A stretch of DNA of 64,000 nt. Source: Syntrophobacterales bacterium. Lineage in GTDB: Bacteria; Desulfobacterota; Syntrophia; Syntrophales; UBA5619. Below, piece after piece: positions 62,632 through 64,000 of the stretch. Each line of letters starts with the position of its first letter. The first letter of the stretch is position 1. The notes beneath the pieces are model-generated. The model was not told the DNA's origin, ran no database searches, and was given only the letters and a program-made list of their open reading frames with translations. The stretch spans positions 91,952 through 155,951 of the forward strand of contig JAHYJE010000001.1 in assembly GCA_019429105.1 (NCBI GenBank), written 5' to 3'. Position numbers and translations under genes: made by a program.

Positions 62632-63672
62632 ATGTTGACCGTCGGCTTGTATCTGAAAAGGTTTTATACGCTCATCCATGAAGAGGTATTGGTGCTTCCC
62701 AGCCGGATCATTGTCGCCCTTTTTTTCTTGACGCTCCTGGGAATTCCCCTTGTAAGCCAGAACCCCTATCTGATCCGGGTGATCATCCTGACCAGCATCT
62801 TTGCCATTCTGGCGGCAAGCTGGGATTTGCTGTCCGGGTTTACCGGTCAGATGAACTTTGGCCATGCCCTTTTCTTCGGCGTCGGCGCCTACACCTCGGC
62901 GCTCCTGAATATTCGCCTCCATATCCCCCCCTGGGGATGCGTACCCTTGGGTGCCGCGGCCGCGGTTCTGGCGGGGCTTCTGGTCGGGATACCCTGCCTG
63001 CGGTTGAAGAAAACCTACCTGGCCCTGACCACGCTTGCGTTTCCCATAATCCTGATGGGCATCGTTTTTGCACTGCCCGATTTAACCGGCGGCGAATTGG
63101 GAATCTCCGGTCTGAAGCGCCTCACCAATTCCCTTGTCGGCAATTACTATATCCATGTTGTCCTGATGCTTGCCCTGTGCTTTATCATGTGGAAAATTAC
63201 CGATTCCAATACCGGCATCATTTTTCATGCCATCCGCGAGGATGAACTGGCAGTCAAGGCTTCGGGGATCAACACCACCCGCTACAAGCTGCTGGCCTTC
63301 TGCCTGAGCGGCTTTTTTGCCGGTCTGGCCGGCGGTCTCTACGCGCATTACATGAGAATAGCCGGGCCTTCCACGCTCGAGGTTTCCATGTCCTTCACGG
63401 TGGTGATCTGGGGTGTTTTCGGCGGCATTGCAACCATTTACGGCCCCGTGGCGGCGGTGTTTATCCTTTTTCCACTTCTGGAGTTCGTCCGTTTCTGGCC
63501 CGAATACCGGACGCTCATTTTTGCCGTCATCGTTCTGGTGATCCTGCTGTACATGCCGGAGGGTCTGGCGCCCTGGATAAGGGACAAGATCGAAAAGGAG
63601 TGCCCCCGCTGCAAGGTGAAAAGCATCGCCACCCGGAAAACATGCCGAATTTGCGATGCTTCGCTGGATTGA
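62632..63672 (+). CDS. livM: LIV-type ABC permease, LivM-like, with C-terminal zinc ribbon
   Basis: 346 residues. WDLLSGFTGQMNFGHALFFGVGAYTSALL and FHAIREDELAVKASGINTTRYKLLAFCLSGFFAGLAGGLYAHYM are LivM signature loops, with nine or so membrane helices. After the last helix comes a cytoplasmic tail with two CxxC pairs, ECPRCKV and KTCRICDA, 12 residues apart, like a small zinc ribbon; standard LivM proteins lack it. Start ATG 62632 is two bases after the livH stop with GAAAGG before it. Confidence 0.88.
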   Translation: MLTVGLYLKRFYTLIHEEVLVLPSRIIVALFFLTLLGIPLVSQNPYLIRVIILTSIFAILAASWDLLSGFTGQMNFGHALFFGVGAYTSALLNIRLHIPPWGCVPLGAAAAVLAGLLVGIPCLRLKKTYLALTTLAFPIILMGIVFALPDLTGGELGISGLKRLTNSLVGNYYIHVVLMLALCFIMWKITDSNTGIIFHAIREDELAVKASGINTTRYKLLAFCLSGFFAGLAGGLYAHYMRIAGPSTLEVSMSFTVVIWGVFGGIATIYGPVAAVFILFPLLEFVRFWPEYRTLIFAVIVLVILLYMPEGLAPWIRDKIEKECPRCKVKSIATRKTCRICDASLD

Positions 63673-63760
63673 CCGGCGCTGGGGAAGGCGCTGCGAGAAA
63701 GGAACGCCCGTCTTCGTCAGCAGCTACTCTAACCCCATCAACAAATCAAAGGATGCAATT

Positions 63761-64000
63761 ATGAACCATAAAGAGGCATATCTTTCCAAACCGTGGTTGA
63801 AGAGCTATCCGGAAGAAGTTCCTGCCCAAATTGACATTCCCGAGATCTCCGTACCGGGTCTCTTCGATGAGATCGTTGAAAAATACGGAAACCGCCCGGC
63901 TTTGATCTTTTACGGTAAAAGGATAAACTACCGCGAGCTCAAGGAACGGGTGGACCGGATGGCCACCGCCCTGGCTGATCTGGGGATCCGCAAGGGAGAC
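63761..64000 (+). CDS. AMP-dependent acyl-CoA ligase, 5' part only
   Basis: The first 80 residues lie in the window. KPWLKSYPEEVPAQIDIPEISVPGLFDEIVEKYGNRPALIF, KRINYRELKERVDRMATALADLGIRKGD is the N-terminal beginning of long-chain acyl-CoA ligases (FadD type). AAAGGA stands seven bases before ATG 63761. The gene follows the LIV permeases after 88 bases and is probably in the same operon, so that imported acid is turned into a CoA ester. The catalytic motifs lie beyond the edge. Confidence 0.85.
   Translation, partial: MNHKEAYLSKPWLKSYPEEVPAQIDIPEISVPGLFDEIVEKYGNRPALIFYGKRINYRELKERVDRMATALADLGIRKGD

Overview
The window looks like a chromosomal segment of an anaerobic, Gram-negative deltaproteobacterium, most like the Syntrophobacterales/Syntrophaceae. 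This is inferred from gene content: a complex I operon with an unusual electron-input subunit, a tungsten-type aldehyde:ferredoxin oxidoreductase, several acyl-CoA ligases, an ETF pair, a TRAP-TAXI and a LIV-type transporter, and outer-membrane proteins of TolC and TPR/beta-barrel type. No 16S or ribosomal marker is present, so the placement is not firm. No tRNA, rRNA or CRISPR array was seen.

Layout. 0-6 kb: the start of an unidentified minus-strand gene, a LysM protein, a PP-loop ATPase, and a TolC/DUF4301 pair on the minus strand. 6.2-20.8 kb: one nuo operon, nuoA-B-C-D-[NuoF C-terminal/GltD fusion]-G-H-I-J-K-L-M-N. It has no nuoE and no FMN/NADH-binding part of nuoF. 20.9-23.4 kb: a minus-strand, visibly GC-richer cassette with an aldehyde ferredoxin oxidoreductase, a fragment that may be the leader of a lost radical-SAM maturase, and two small MoaD-like proteins. 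23.7-29 kb: two acyl-CoA ligases, a gamma-carbonic-anhydrase-like protein and a CBS protein. 29-33 kb: a TRAP-TAXI transporter with strong terminator, a 174-bp inverted-repeat element and a DUF1850-like gene. 33-35.5 kb: divergent M23 peptidase and L,D-transpeptidase genes. 35.5-38.6 kb: MoxR ATPase, CoxE-like VWA protein and an EamA transporter.

38.6-45.9 kb is a small defence island: a Panacea-domain antitoxin overlapping a probable toxin gene, facing a two-gene type III-like restriction-modification operon (Mod and Res). 46-51 kb: Mrp/NBP35 ATPase, a MITE next to a truncated TsaA/TrmO-like fragment, then an MFS transporter translationally coupled to etfA and etfB, and a zinc-ribbon protein of unknown role. 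51.4-60 kb: a TPR/beta-barrel outer-membrane protein followed by a 2341-residue FecR-domain protein with near-identical Ig-like repeats and large repeated tyrosine-rich modules. 60.4-64 kb: LIV-type substrate-binding protein, two permeases (the second with a C-terminal zinc ribbon) and the start of another acyl-CoA ligase.

Together the metabolic genes suggest uptake of organic acids (TRAP-TAXI, LIV), activation to CoA thioesters, beta-oxidation feeding ETF, aldehyde/acid interconversion with ferredoxin, and NAD(P)H oxidation by an altered complex I. The substrates cannot be read from the sequence.
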